64,000 bases of DNA from Chryseobacterium taeanense (GCF_900099685.1 NZ_FNDW01000001.1:434001-498000); one strand, 5' to 3'. Numbered from the stretch's first letter, positions 27,621-37,205 are shown. Notes: generated from the sequence alone by a model not told the origin. A program made the numbers and translations.

Positions 27621-28967
27621 ATGAAAAGCAGCATAATTTCTGTCGGGATTTTTTTCGACGGAACAGGGAATAACGGGATGAACGCAGTTTCTCCCGAAAA
27701 ACCTCCGAAAAACAACGAAAGCTATTACGGAAATATTACCAATATTTATAAATTGTTTCAACTGTTCAATGGTGAGGAAAAACTTTACGTAGAAGGAATC
27801 GGAACCGTCACTACTCAGGAAGACAGTGATTTTGCGATGGCCACCTGTATGAATCCTGCGGGATTTAAAGGATATTCTTCTGAAGATAAACTTCAGAAAG
27901 CATTTTCTTTTATTAAAAAAAAACTATCTGACACGACAAAACAATATGAATTTTACATCTACGGATTCAGCAGAGGTTCCATGCTTGCCAGAAATTTGTG
28001 CTATGAATTACTGAAACCTAATGCTTCATTTCAAGGAAATATTAAAGTGAAATTCCTTGGTGTTTTTGATACGGTAGAGTCTGCAGCTTTTAATGATTAT
28101 AACGTCATGATTTTGCCCGAAACAGAAAAAGCACTTCATCTTTGTGCCATAAATGAGAGCAGATATTTTTTTCCGTTAACAGGTTTTTTTGAAAATTCAG
28201 GATTAATGCAGGATTCAAAATTTGAGACGGGAAATGCAGCATGGAAAGAAATTTTTGTTCCCGGAGCACATGCTGATATTGGCGGCGGTTACATTGAGGG
28301 TTCCCAGTCGATTTATGTTTCTCCTAATTTTCTTGTGGATAAAGAAATTCACGCTTATCTGGATGGAGTCAGAACCACAGCGACGGATGCCGAAAGCCAT
28401 AAAATATGGAATTATCTGCTGAATGATTATAAGGTAGATCGGGGCGAAATTTTTTCTCAGGCTTATATTGTCAGAGAATATGTTCACAACGATTTGTCTA
28501 AGGTCTATGGGAAACTTATGCTAGAAGAATCCAACGCAGAAAAGCCCATTTTCAGTACTGATTTCAGTGAATCCGATTTTTTAATTGATGTTGAAGAACA
28601 TCCTTATTTAGCACATTTTTCAAACACTCTGGAAAATTATGCACAGAATCTTTCTACAGAAATCAAACCTGTTTATGATTATCAAAGACTGGCAGATTAT
28701 ACACATATTTCAGCAAATTTCGGTTTATATCTTCCTGCCATTCTGGAAAATTCCGAAGACGGAGGTCATGCAGAATTCATCAATAACGGACTGAATGTTC
28801 CCGGAAATTACGACGATCAGCTTAAAGTAAGCCAGTCAAAATTACAATTAGAAATACATCACATAGAAGATTCTATCGTAGATTACGCATATGGTACCAA
28901 TATTCCGAATAATGATAATTGGAGCCGTACGATATTGATTAAGGAAAATTTATACAATAAATGTTAG
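27621..28967 (+). CDS. DUF2235 / Tle1-like lipase-fold protein
   Basis: 448-aa protein of the DUF2235 alpha/beta-hydrolase family, best known from type VI secretion phospholipase effectors (Tle1). The N-terminal SVGIFFDGTGNN, the nucleophile elbow YGFSRGSMLAR, VFDTVESA and GAHADIGGGY give a possible Ser-Asp-His triad. There is no signal peptide and no vgrG, PAAR or immunity gene next to it. I use ATG 27621; a GTG at 27576 would add 15 residues. A role as an effector is suggested by family, not by context. Confidence 0.75.
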   Translation: MKSSIISVGIFFDGTGNNGMNAVSPEKPPKNNESYYGNITNIYKLFQLFNGEEKLYVEGIGTVTTQEDSDFAMATCMNPAGFKGYSSEDKLQKAFSFIKKKLSDTTKQYEFYIYGFSRGSMLARNLCYELLKPNASFQGNIKVKFLGVFDTVESAAFNDYNVMILPETEKALHLCAINESRYFFPLTGFFENSGLMQDSKFETGNAAWKEIFVPGAHADIGGGYIEGSQSIYVSPNFLVDKEIHAYLDGVRTTATDAESHKIWNYLLNDYKVDRGEIFSQAYIVREYVHNDLSKVYGKLMLEESNAEKPIFSTDFSESDFLIDVEEHPYLAHFSNTLENYAQNLSTEIKPVYDYQRLADYTHISANFGLYLPAILENSEDGGHAEFINNGLNVPGNYDDQLKVSQSKLQLEIHHIEDSIVDYAYGTNIPNNDNWSRTILIKENLYNKC

Positions 28968-28995
28968 TACTTTTTCAGTTTTAAATTTAGGTGTG

Positions 28996-29026
28996 GAGCT
29001 GTCCTGGTAAGACAGCTCTTTTTTTT
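28996..29026 (+). terminator. Terminator of the DUF2235 gene
   Basis: GAGCTGTC, 7-base loop, GACAGCTC, then eight T. Confidence 0.8.
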
Positions 29027-29107
29027 GTTTTTTTTAAACAAAATCATTTTTTAAGAACCACATTTACAAGAAGTTCTTTTTCTTACACTCAGTTCTTTTA
29101 TTTTCCG

Positions 29108-29115
29108 TATTTTTG
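29108..29115 (+). promoter_or_regulatory. -7 box of the ABC-F gene
   Basis: TATTTTTG, leader about 37 bases to the ATG at 29156. Confidence 0.45.
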
Positions 29116-29155
29116 CACGCGAAAATTCATTATTCACTATTAATCATTATTTATC

Positions 29156-31090
29156 ATGCTTTCGGTTCAAGGTTTAGGGTTACATCATTCGGGAAACTAT
29201 CTTTTTCAAAACGTAAATTTTACGATTAAAAAAGACGATAAGATAGGTCTGGTCGGTAAAAACGGAGCAGGGAAATCTACATTGCTGAAAATGCTTTCAG
29301 GAGAAATCAACTTCTATGAAGGGAATGTAGTGCCTGAAGGAAACATCACAATCGGATTCCTGAAGCAGGATCTTGATTTTGTAAAAGGAAGAACTGTTTG
29401 GGCAGAAACAATGCAGGCTTTTGAACAGATCAACGCATGGAAAAATGAATTGGAAGAGGTGAATCATCAGATGGCAACAAGAACCGACTATGAAAGCGAT
29501 TCTTACACCGATCTGATTAATAAAATGACTGAATTGAACGACCTTCTCATGAACCACGACGCTTACAATCTCGAAGGCGACATGGAAAAAGTACTGTTTG
29601 GTTTAGGATTTAAAGCAGATGATTTTCAAAAGATTACCGATGAATTTTCAGGAGGATGGAGAATGAGAATTGAGCTGGCAAAATTACTTCTTCAAAAGAA
29701 TGACATCATGCTTCTCGATGAGCCTACCAACCACCTCGATATGGAATCTATTATCTGGCTGGAAAACTTCCTGAAAGATTATCCTGGAGCAATTGTTCTG
29801 GTAAGTCACGATAAGCAGTTTATGACGGCTGTCTGTAACCGTACTTTTGATATCAATAATAAAAAGGTTGACGATTACAAAGCCAATTATTCAAAATATC
29901 TCATCATGCGAGAAGACCGCCGTGAAAAGCTGATTCAGGCTAAAAAGAATCAGGATGCGGAAATCAAGCAGATGGAAGACAATATCAATAAGTTCCGTGC
30001 CAGTGCTACCAAAGCATCATTCGCACAGTCTCTTATTAAAAAATTGGATAAAATTGAGCGTATCGAGGTTGATAATGAAGACGTTTCTAAATTCAATATC
30101 CGTTTTGTACAGTCAGTTGTTCCCGGAAAAGTCATTTTTGAAGCTGAAAAGTTAGGAAAGGCTTATGGGCAGAAACAGATTTTCGATGATGTAGATTTTA
30201 TCGTTCAGCGAGGTGACAGAATTGCGCTATTGGGACAAAACGGTCAGGGAAAAACAACATTAGCCAAAATCCTTGCAGGAGATATTAAAGATTATTCAGG
30301 TTCTTGGAATCTTGGACATAATGTGAATATCGGGTATTTTGCCCAAAATCAGGAAGAAGTTTTAACGCCTAATAAAACTGTTTTGGAAGAAGCGGAAGAT
30401 GCAGCAACCGAAGAAACAAGACCGAGAGTAAGAGATTTGTTAGGATCCTTCCTGTTTCAGGGAGAAGCCGTGACGAAGAAAACAAAAGTGCTTTCCGGGG
30501 GCGAGAGAAACCGTCTGGCATTGTGTAAGTTACTTTTACGTCCGTTCAATACCTTAATCATGGACGAACCTACGAACCACCTTGATATTCAGTCAAAAGA
30601 AATTATCAAGTTGGCGTTGCAAAAGTTTGAAGGAACATTGATTGTAATTTCTCACGACAGGGAGTTTCTGCAAGGGCTTTGCGATAAAATTTATGAATTC
30701 CGTGACGGACGGATGAAAGAGTTTTTAGGCGATATCAACGAATATCTTGAATACAGACAAAAAGAAACCATCCGCGAAATTTCTGCTGAAAAAGCAAAAC
30801 TTCATGGAGAAGAAAATAAGGTTGAGGTAAAGGCTAAGAAACAGGAATTACCGGCAGCAGAAAGTCAGCAACAATCGACCATTATAAGCAAAGAGCAGAA
30901 AAATATTCAGAATAAACTGAAGAAGGTAGAAGAGAAAATTACCGAGCTGGAAACAAAAGTTGAGGAATTTGAAGCATCATTTACCAAAGAAAACCCTTCT
31001 GAAGAGACGCTGGAAAAGTATAATAAAACCAAAGAAGAACTCGATCTTGCCCTTCAGGAGTGGGAATATCTAGGTTCTCAATTAGATTGA
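29156..31090 (+). CDS. ABC-F family ATPase
   Basis: 644-aa protein with two ABC cassettes and no membrane domain, as in ribosome-associated ABC-F proteins. First cassette: Walker A GKNGAGKST near residue 37, signature FSGGWRMR near 163, Walker B LLDEPTNHLD near 189. Second: GQNGQGKTT near 361, LSGGERNR near 449, IMDEPTNHLD near 472. The interdomain linker (residues 225-310) and a charged coiled coil after residue 540 resemble the Uup group. It acts on translating ribosomes; the exact subgroup is not decided. It is monocistronic. Confidence 0.92.
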   Translation: MLSVQGLGLHHSGNYLFQNVNFTIKKDDKIGLVGKNGAGKSTLLKMLSGEINFYEGNVVPEGNITIGFLKQDLDFVKGRTVWAETMQAFEQINAWKNELEEVNHQMATRTDYESDSYTDLINKMTELNDLLMNHDAYNLEGDMEKVLFGLGFKADDFQKITDEFSGGWRMRIELAKLLLQKNDIMLLDEPTNHLDMESIIWLENFLKDYPGAIVLVSHDKQFMTAVCNRTFDINNKKVDDYKANYSKYLIMREDRREKLIQAKKNQDAEIKQMEDNINKFRASATKASFAQSLIKKLDKIERIEVDNEDVSKFNIRFVQSVVPGKVIFEAEKLGKAYGQKQIFDDVDFIVQRGDRIALLGQNGQGKTTLAKILAGDIKDYSGSWNLGHNVNIGYFAQNQEEVLTPNKTVLEEAEDAATEETRPRVRDLLGSFLFQGEAVTKKTKVLSGGERNRLALCKLLLRPFNTLIMDEPTNHLDIQSKEIIKLALQKFEGTLIVISHDREFLQGLCDKIYEFRDGRMKEFLGDINEYLEYRQKETIREISAEKAKLHGEENKVEVKAKKQELPAAESQQQSTIISKEQKNIQNKLKKVEEKITELETKVEEFEASFTKENPSEETLEKYNKTKEELDLALQEWEYLGSQLD

Positions 31091-31114
31091 TTTATTTGCA
31101 TTATCATGAAATAA

Positions 31115-31211
31115 AGATGCTTCAATAATTTCAGCATAACACCGCTGTAAATTTATTGTTAAATAATACAGCTAGTGTTAGAATTGTCATGCTGAGCCTG
31201 TTGAAGCATCT
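31115..31211. repeat. 97-bp imperfect inverted-repeat element
   Basis: AGATGCTTCAA at the left end pairs perfectly with TTGAAGCATCT at the right. Further in, TCAGCAT/ATGCTGA, TAACAC/GTGTTA and GCTGTA/TACAGC continue the stem, so the whole 97 bases can fold as one hairpin. There is no reading frame. The right end shares TGTCATGCTGAGC with repeats at 22870 and 40716. Confidence 0.75.
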
Positions 31212-31325
31212 ATGTATCTAAATAACAGGGTATTAATTGTAACAAAAACTAAATTATTACAACATATTCCTGAGTCTTATCTCGACTTTAAGAAAACTTT
31301 AATGTAAATTTTTAATTTATTTTTA

Positions 31326-31333
31326 TAATTTTG
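31326..31333 (+). promoter_or_regulatory. -7 box, leaderless, for the small CxxCH protein
   Basis: TAATTTTG ends 5 bases before the ATG at 31338, so the predicted transcript starts about one base before the start codon. Confidence 0.5.
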
Positions 31334-31337
31334 ACGA

Positions 31338-31694
31338 ATGGTCTTTAAAGAAAGCAGAAATCTGAAAATTTTTATTTCCAAATTGTTGTTTGGAATATAC
31401 TTTCTTGCAATGTTTTCTCAGAATTTCCATAGCCACAGTTCTGAAGATGTTTTTAAAAATTTTAGTTTTAAAAAATCAGAAAATACCATTTCAAAAAATT
31501 TGGTAAAAGAAAAAGCCGGGGACTGTCTGGCGTGTCATTTTCTTGCTACCGGAAATACATTATTGCCTGAAGAATTCAGCTTATCCTTCGAAAATTATAC
31601 CCATGAGGTAAAGCAGCTTATCATTATTCAGGAGAAAATCTGGTCTCAGACAAAATTTACCTTTCAGCTTCGGGGGCCACCCGCAATTTCATAA
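31338..31694 (+). CDS. Small secreted or membrane protein with CxxCH motif
   Basis: 118-aa protein with one hydrophobic helix (ISKLLFGIYFLAMFSQ) near residues 13-28, then a His-containing segment NFHSHSSED, and GDCLACHFLAT with two Cys and a His near residue 62, and an RGPPAIS tail. The pattern resembles DUF2946-like small metal-related proteins that accompany TonB receptors. It precedes a ZnuD-like receptor and a lipoprotein on the same strand. Metal binding is inferred from Cys and His positions; a c-type haem is also possible. Confidence 0.5.
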   Translation: MVFKESRNLKIFISKLLFGIYFLAMFSQNFHSHSSEDVFKNFSFKKSENTISKNLVKEKAGDCLACHFLATGNTLLPEEFSLSFENYTHEVKQLIIIQEKIWSQTKFTFQLRGPPAIS

Positions 31695-31912
31695 TTCACA
31701 GATTCTTTTCGGATTTTTTTTGACTTAAATTTTAAAAATTTAAATATTTTTTTGATGGAGTATTGAACCATTAATAGATAATTAAGTTGTTAAGAATAAT
31801 AAGATCAATGCATTAATTGATGTTAATTGAAATAACTCATTCCAAAAAAATCCAATCAACAAAATTTTTTCGAAAAAGTACTTTAAGAAGTACGTAATCA
31901 ATCTATTTAACA
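31695..31912. other. AT-rich gap before the TonB receptor
   Basis: 218 bases with no clear hairpin, palindrome or promoter box that I trust. The Zn- or Fe-responsive site one might expect before a metal receptor is not evident. Confidence 0.3.
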
Positions 31913-34306
31913 ATGAAATTGATCTATAGTTTTATGCTTATCCTTTGTGGATTTGCATTAACAAACGCACAGCAGACTTACTCTGTAGAAGGAACTGTAA
32001 GGGATTTTCACGATAAAACCATGCTGGAAAATGCAGTCGTGAAGATCGGAGACTTTTCGGCAAAAACAGATAAAAACGGTAAGTTTTCTTTCAGCAAAAT
32101 TCCTGCGGGAAATTATATACTCATTGCTAAACATCCTGATTGTAATGATTATACTGAAAATGTAGGAATTACACAGGATTTGCATTTGGCCATTACACTT
32201 GAACACCATATTCAGGATATTGAAACAGTGACGATTCACGGAAGTCATAAGAATAATGGAAGTATGGTTGTGAAAACGATTGATAAATCGACGATTTCAC
32301 GGAATATTACAGAGAACCTCGGCAACCTGCTCACCAATATTTCAGGTGTTAATACCCTGAAAACCGGGAATAATATCTCAAAACCTATTATCCATGGTCT
32401 TTACGGAAGCCGCGTGGCTATTCTTAACGATGGCGTAAAGCTTGCAGAACAGGAATGGGGAGTTGAACACGCCCCTAATGTTGATATCAATAATTTTGAA
32501 CATATTGACGTGGTAAAAGGAGCTTCTGCCCTGAAATACGGTAGTGGTGCTGTAGGAGGAGTGGTTGTTCTGCAGCCTCAGGTTCTGCCTAAAAAAGATA
32601 CGATCATGGGCGCTGTCGCGCTTTCAGGAATATCTAATGGACGCGGAGCGGGTCTCAATGTAAAGCTGGCTAAAACCTGGGAAGATGGCTGGGCCGTTAA
32701 AACCAATGGAAGTTTTAAAAAGCTTGGAGATCTTGATGCCCCGTCGTATGGCCTTATGAATACAGGGCTTCAAAGTTCAGGATTTAACTTTGGAGTTCAG
32801 AAGATGACTTTTAACAAAGGTTTTTCTTTTGATTATTACCTTACAAAAAGCTCAGTAGGAATTCTCAGAAGCTCTCATGTAGGCAATTCGGAAGACCTGT
32901 ATCTAGCACTTACTTCTCCGGAGCCTATATATCAAAGGGATTTTAGCTATAGTATTGATAATCCGAGACAGGATATTGAACATCATATTGCTAAAGTTTC
33001 TGCTTACCAGAGATTTGAAAATTTTGGAAAAATTACGGCCACTTACAGCTTTCAATACAACCACAGGCAAGAGTATGATATCCGTCGTGGAGAAGAGCTC
33101 AGCAAAAAGCCTGCATTGGATCTCGAGCTGATCACCAACGATCTTAATATTGACCACATCATAGAAAGAGGAAAATGGAATCTTGAATCTGGAATTAATG
33201 TAGGCTATCAGAATAATTATTCCAATACGGATACGGAAGCAAGACGTCTTGTTCCAAATTATGACAGATATTATGCCGGAATTTATTCTGTTTTTAAATA
33301 TAAAATTACCCCTGATCTGGATATGGAAGTTGGCGGGAGATACGATTTTGATCATTATGAAGTGACAAAATGGTACGACCTGAGCGACTGGAATAAGCTT
33401 TATGCTGCTGATTACTCAGATTTTGAAGTGAGAGTAAACCAAAACAGGATTCTTACAAAACCGTCGTTAAGTTATCATAATGTTTCGGCAAACGCAGGAG
33501 TCGTTTACCGTCCTTTCCAGAATTTTGATCTGAAATTCAACTATGCGAGGGTTTCAAGATCTCCGAATGTTGCTGAGCTGTTTTCAGACGGACTGCATCA
33601 TTCGGCAGCGATTATTGAAAGAGGAGATATGAGGATTAAAAGCGAAACGGGAAATCAGTTTAATGTAGTGGCAGATTTCAGAGCCAATGTTTTAAAAGGG
33701 TTGAATATTTCTTTGAATCCATATTTCTTTTACACCAAAAATTTTATTAATGAAGTTCCTTCAGGATATCAAAATACGCAGTGGGGTGGTGCTTTTGTCG
33801 TGTACAAGTACGAGCAGATTGATGCAAAAATGTACGGCGTAGATCTTGATGTTCAGCTTAAAATTACCGATAATCTTGCCTACAAAGGAAGCGCAGCGTA
33901 CGTGTATGGGCAAGATCTCACTCATGATGTACCTTTAATCATGATGATGCCGCCGAATTTTAATAATTCATTAGAATTCAGTAAAAAAGAATGGAAAAAC
34001 TTTTACTTTAATGTAAGCAACAACACTTACCTTAAGCAAACGAGATTCCCGATTTACAATATTCCTATCAGATTATTTGATTCAAACGGCAATGCATACA
34101 ATCAGGAGGTGGATATTTCTACTCCTCCGCACGGATATTCACTCTGGAACTTTCAGACCGGAGTGGGACTGTCGAAAAATTTTGGAGTTGATTTTTCAGT
34201 CCGTAACCTATTTAATAAGTCGTACAGAGATTATCTGAACAGACTTCGTTTCTTCGCCGACGACATGGGAAGAAATTTTATCTTAACTCTTAAATATCAA
34301 TTTTAA
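31913..34306 (+). CDS. TonB-dependent receptor, ZnuD-like
   Basis: 797-aa outer-membrane receptor. Signal peptide (MKLIYSFMLILCGFALTNAQ), a carboxypeptidase-regulatory-like beta-domain (residues 22-95), a plug with the LGNLLTNISGVNTLKTGNNISKP stretch near 135, and a 22-strand barrel ending in LTLKYQF with the terminal Phe. The plug segment GSRVAILNDGVKLAEQEWGVEHAPNVD resembles the ZnuD-type zinc-receptor pattern, so zinc or another transition metal is the likely cargo. It is followed after 17 bases by a lipoprotein gene, probably cotranscribed. Confidence 0.85.
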   Translation: MKLIYSFMLILCGFALTNAQQTYSVEGTVRDFHDKTMLENAVVKIGDFSAKTDKNGKFSFSKIPAGNYILIAKHPDCNDYTENVGITQDLHLAITLEHHIQDIETVTIHGSHKNNGSMVVKTIDKSTISRNITENLGNLLTNISGVNTLKTGNNISKPIIHGLYGSRVAILNDGVKLAEQEWGVEHAPNVDINNFEHIDVVKGASALKYGSGAVGGVVVLQPQVLPKKDTIMGAVALSGISNGRGAGLNVKLAKTWEDGWAVKTNGSFKKLGDLDAPSYGLMNTGLQSSGFNFGVQKMTFNKGFSFDYYLTKSSVGILRSSHVGNSEDLYLALTSPEPIYQRDFSYSIDNPRQDIEHHIAKVSAYQRFENFGKITATYSFQYNHRQEYDIRRGEELSKKPALDLELITNDLNIDHIIERGKWNLESGINVGYQNNYSNTDTEARRLVPNYDRYYAGIYSVFKYKITPDLDMEVGGRYDFDHYEVTKWYDLSDWNKLYAADYSDFEVRVNQNRILTKPSLSYHNVSANAGVVYRPFQNFDLKFNYARVSRSPNVAELFSDGLHHSAAIIERGDMRIKSETGNQFNVVADFRANVLKGLNISLNPYFFYTKNFINEVPSGYQNTQWGGAFVVYKYEQIDAKMYGVDLDVQLKITDNLAYKGSAAYVYGQDLTHDVPLIMMMPPNFNNSLEFSKKEWKNFYFNVSNNTYLKQTRFPIYNIPIRLFDSNGNAYNQEVDISTPPHGYSLWNFQTGVGLSKNFGVDFSVRNLFNKSYRDYLNRLRFFADDMGRNFILTLKYQF

Positions 34307-34323
34307 TTACTTAAATCAAAAAA

Positions 34324-34911
34324 ATGAAAAATATTTTTAAAAATACAACACTTATCGCGGGATTATTATTTTTATCAGCTTCTTTAAGCTTAACTTCTTG
34401 TAACAGAAGTGATGACGAAGCAGATGATCTTCCACAGGAAGAATTGTCTGATGTTCTGCTAAAAGTTACCGATGCATCTACGGGAACTTCTGTAGTGTAT
34501 GATTATCAGGTAAACAGCACTACCAATCCGAATGTTAAACTGGTTGATGGACATACTTATAATGTAGAAGTAATGTTCAAGAATGGCGATGAAGATGCTA
34601 CACAGGAGATAAAAGATGCTGTAGATGAGCATTTTTTAGTGTATAATTTTCCAAACTCTGATATTACGTTGACTCGTACTGACGATCCGGGTTTTGTAAG
34701 AGGTGACGGCAACCATGTCGGAATAAAAACAAAATGGGTGGTGAATACGGCAATTAAAAATACTTCTGCCCCTGCACAGCTGGTACTTACGCTATATCAT
34801 GAGCCGGTAACTGTGTCTGAAGCTTCCTCTGCAAGCGGAAACGGAGTTGTTTACGGTACCCATACGGGAGGGGAAACCGATGCTCAGGCAAATTATAATA
34901 TTATCAATTAA
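34324..34911 (+). CDS. Lipoprotein linked to the TonB receptor
   Basis: 195-aa lipoprotein (lipobox LSLTSC, Cys near residue 26), acidic after the Cys (DDEADD). The rest is beta-rich (LLKVTDASTGTSVVYDYQV, HTYNVEVMFKNGDEDA) with His residues in VDEHFLVYNF and GNHVGIKTKWVV. I do not recognise the family with confidence; similar small lipoproteins accompany metal-type TonB receptors in flavobacteria. A role as a surface or periplasmic metal-handling partner is inferred from its position 17 bases after the receptor and before a terminator. Confidence 0.65.
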   Translation: MKNIFKNTTLIAGLLFLSASLSLTSCNRSDDEADDLPQEELSDVLLKVTDASTGTSVVYDYQVNSTTNPNVKLVDGHTYNVEVMFKNGDEDATQEIKDAVDEHFLVYNFPNSDITLTRTDDPGFVRGDGNHVGIKTKWVVNTAIKNTSAPAQLVLTLYHEPVTVSEASSASGNGVVYGTHTGGETDAQANYNIIN

Positions 34912-34932
34912 TATATCCTTAATCTTGTTAAC

Positions 34933-34963
34933 AAAACCACTGATTTTTTTCGGTGGTTTTTTT
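34933..34963 (+). terminator. Terminator of the metal-uptake locus
   Basis: AAACCAC and GTGGTTT pair around a T-rich loop, then seven T. Confidence 0.7.
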
Positions 34964-35023
34964 ATTTAACATTATTTGGCTTTTTAAGTTAAGCTTAATA
35001 TAGAGATTTTCATAAAATTTTCC

Positions 35024-35031
35024 TATTTTTG
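35024..35031 (+). promoter_or_regulatory. -7 box of tig
   Basis: TATTTTTG, predicted leader about 19 bases. Confidence 0.45.
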
Positions 35032-35053
35032 CAACCTAAAATTTTAATCAATA

Positions 35054-36388
35054 ATGAAGGTTACCGCACAAAACCATGATGATGTAAGTGCATTGCTTAC
35101 AGTGACATTGGAAAAATCTGACTATAAAGAAAAAGTTGAGAAGCAATTGATTAATTATGCTAAAAATGCGCAAGTTCCTGGTTTCAGAAAAGGAAAAGTG
35201 CCTTTAAGTATGGTTAGAAAACAATACGAAGCTGGTATTGCATTCGAAGAAATCAATAAGCAGGTTTCTGATGCTTTGAACAACTACGTCAACGAAAACA
35301 AATTAAGATTAGTTGGTCAGCCTGTTCCTCAGCCTGTAAATCAATTAGATTATAATGCAGATCAGCTGGAAGTTGCTTTTGAAGTAGGATTCGAGCCTGA
35401 TTTTACTATAGATTTGGCTAAATACGAAGCACCTCACTATAAAGTTGAAGCTTCTGAAAAAGAAATTAACAAGAGTATCGAAAATATGCAGAAGCGTTTC
35501 GCTGAGCAGGTTCCTCAAGATAAAATCACTAAAGATTCTTACATTGCCTTAGAAGTTTCTCAGGTTGTGGAAGAAAATGCGGAAGGAGAACACCACCACC
35601 ATCCTAAAAACGTTACCGTTACTGCTGAAAACAAAGAAGCTTTCAAATTGGTAAAAGGTTTAAAAATGGACGGATCTGTAAAAGTTTCTAAAGAAACTCT
35701 TGCCGGTGACGAAGAATTGGCTAAAGAATTAGGATTCTCTAAAGAAGAAGTTGAGCATTTACACCACAATGAAGTTGAGGTAAAAGTAAAAGATTTCTAT
35801 TCTTTGAATCTTGCAGAACTTAACCAGGAACTTTTTGATAAAGTGTACGGAGAAGGAAATATTAAGTCTGAAGAAGAATTGAAAGAAAAAGTGAAAGCTG
35901 AACTGGATGAATATTTCCAGCAAAATGCAGACGTTCACTTTGTAAATAAAGTATTGGAGCAGATTTCTGAAAAAGAAGAAGTAAAGCTTCCTGAATCTTT
36001 CTTAGTTAAATGGTTATTATTCTCTAACCAGAATATTCAGTCTGAAGAGCAGGCGAAAGAAATCCTTGAATCTGAGAAAAACCAGTTAAAATATCAGATC
36101 ATCGAAGGTAAATTGATGAGTGATAACGAAATACAATTGGATTACGCAGATGTTTTGGCTCAGGCTGAACAGTTAGTAAGAAACCAATTGGCGATCTACG
36201 GAATTCACCATTTAGGAGATGAAGAAATTCAGAAATATGCTGTTGAAATGTTGAAAGATCAGGAGCAGGTAAGACAGATTTCTTCTGAAGTTGCTATGAC
36301 AAAACTGAAAGATGTTATTCTTGAAAAAGCAACAAAAAAAGAAACTGCAATCTCTCACGATGAGTTTTTAGAAGAGCTTAAAAAATAA
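35054..36388 (+). CDS. tig: Trigger factor
   Basis: 444-aa ribosome-associated chaperone with peptidyl-prolyl isomerase activity. The ribosome-docking loop near residue 44 reads PGFRKGKVP (from GFRxGKxP), the N-terminal domain spans about 1-150, and the C-terminal helical arms fill 250-430. The central region has a histidine run (HHHH near residue 179) and HLHHNEVE (near 235). The PPIase domain is much altered compared with E. coli, as in other Bacteroidetes. It is followed by a clear terminator and is transcribed alone. Confidence 0.93.
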   Translation: MKVTAQNHDDVSALLTVTLEKSDYKEKVEKQLINYAKNAQVPGFRKGKVPLSMVRKQYEAGIAFEEINKQVSDALNNYVNENKLRLVGQPVPQPVNQLDYNADQLEVAFEVGFEPDFTIDLAKYEAPHYKVEASEKEINKSIENMQKRFAEQVPQDKITKDSYIALEVSQVVEENAEGEHHHHPKNVTVTAENKEAFKLVKGLKMDGSVKVSKETLAGDEELAKELGFSKEEVEHLHHNEVEVKVKDFYSLNLAELNQELFDKVYGEGNIKSEEELKEKVKAELDEYFQQNADVHFVNKVLEQISEKEEVKLPESFLVKWLLFSNQNIQSEEQAKEILESEKNQLKYQIIEGKLMSDNEIQLDYADVLAQAEQLVRNQLAIYGIHHLGDEEIQKYAVEMLKDQEQVRQISSEVAMTKLKDVILEKATKKETAISHDEFLEELKK

Positions 36389-36411
36389 TTTATATCATCA
36401 TAAATATTTTG

Positions 36412-36437
36412 AAACCACCATTTTGGTGGTTTTTTTA
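36412..36437 (+). terminator. Terminator of tig
   Basis: AAACCACCA-TTT-TGGTGGTTT then T-run. Confidence 0.8.
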
Positions 36438-36497
36438 TTATATAATCCGTAAAATTTATCATTCAATATTCATATATTTACGGTCTAAATTTAGTAT

Positions 36498-37184
36498 ATG
36501 AAAAAGATCATCATTCCGTTTTTATGCGCTGTGCTTTATGCTGCTCCGGTGGCTGCACAAAAAACATCTGCCGCTCCCGCTAAGACGGAAGCTGTGAAAT
36601 CAAAATTAACACCGAAAGAAGTTATAGATAATTATCTTACTGCTCTTGGAGGAAAAGATAAACTGGAAAACGTTAATACTACACTTATAGAGAATACACT
36701 TACCGTTCAGGGAATGGATATTACCATGACAACTAAGAAAATGGGTAACAAATTCAAGTCTGAACAATCGGTGATGGGACAGAAAATGGTTCAGTTCTTC
36801 GATGGTGAGAAGGGATATTTTGAACAGGGAGGTCAGAAAATGGATATTCCGGCTGATAAGATTACAGAATTAAAGAAAAGTAAAGTGATCGACGCATTGT
36901 CGTATGATCCTGCAAATTTTTCAACGGTTACTGTAGAAAAAATTGACGGAAAAGATTACAATGTTTTAAATTCAGATAAAGGAAAATTCTACTTTGATGC
37001 TTCTACCGGTCTGCTGTACAAATCTACTGCAGCAGAAGGAACAGCAATTGTAAAAAGTTATATGACCGTAGACGGAATAAAATTCCCGCAGGAAATCGAA
37101 GCTGAAGGAAACGGCCAGAAAGTAATTATAAAGACTACAAAAATTACCGTTAATTCAGGTGTTTCTGATGCGGACTTTAAATAG
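36498..37184 (+). CDS. Secreted LolA-like-fold protein
   Basis: 228-aa exported protein with a signal peptide (MKKIIIPFLCAVLYAAPVAAQ). Residues 40-225 contain a repeated beta-pattern (NYLTALGGKDKLENVNT, KSEQSVMGQKMVQFFDGEKGYFEQGG, SYMTVDGIKFPQEIEAEGNGQ) that resembles LolA/LolB-type or MucB-like periplasmic half-barrels. It may carry lipid or lipoprotein, but no active residues can be named and I would not assign LolA function. Single gene, terminator after. Confidence 0.65.
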   Translation: MKKIIIPFLCAVLYAAPVAAQKTSAAPAKTEAVKSKLTPKEVIDNYLTALGGKDKLENVNTTLIENTLTVQGMDITMTTKKMGNKFKSEQSVMGQKMVQFFDGEKGYFEQGGQKMDIPADKITELKKSKVIDALSYDPANFSTVTVEKIDGKDYNVLNSDKGKFYFDASTGLLYKSTAAEGTAIVKSYMTVDGIKFPQEIEAEGNGQKVIIKTTKITVNSGVSDADFK

Positions 37185-37205
37185 AAACCTAAACCATTTA
37201 ATATC

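Noticed and set aside
32903..33355. Antisense frame of 150 codons within the TonB receptor gene
   Set aside because: It lies within a full-length receptor, has no recognisable domain, and no promoter that I can see.
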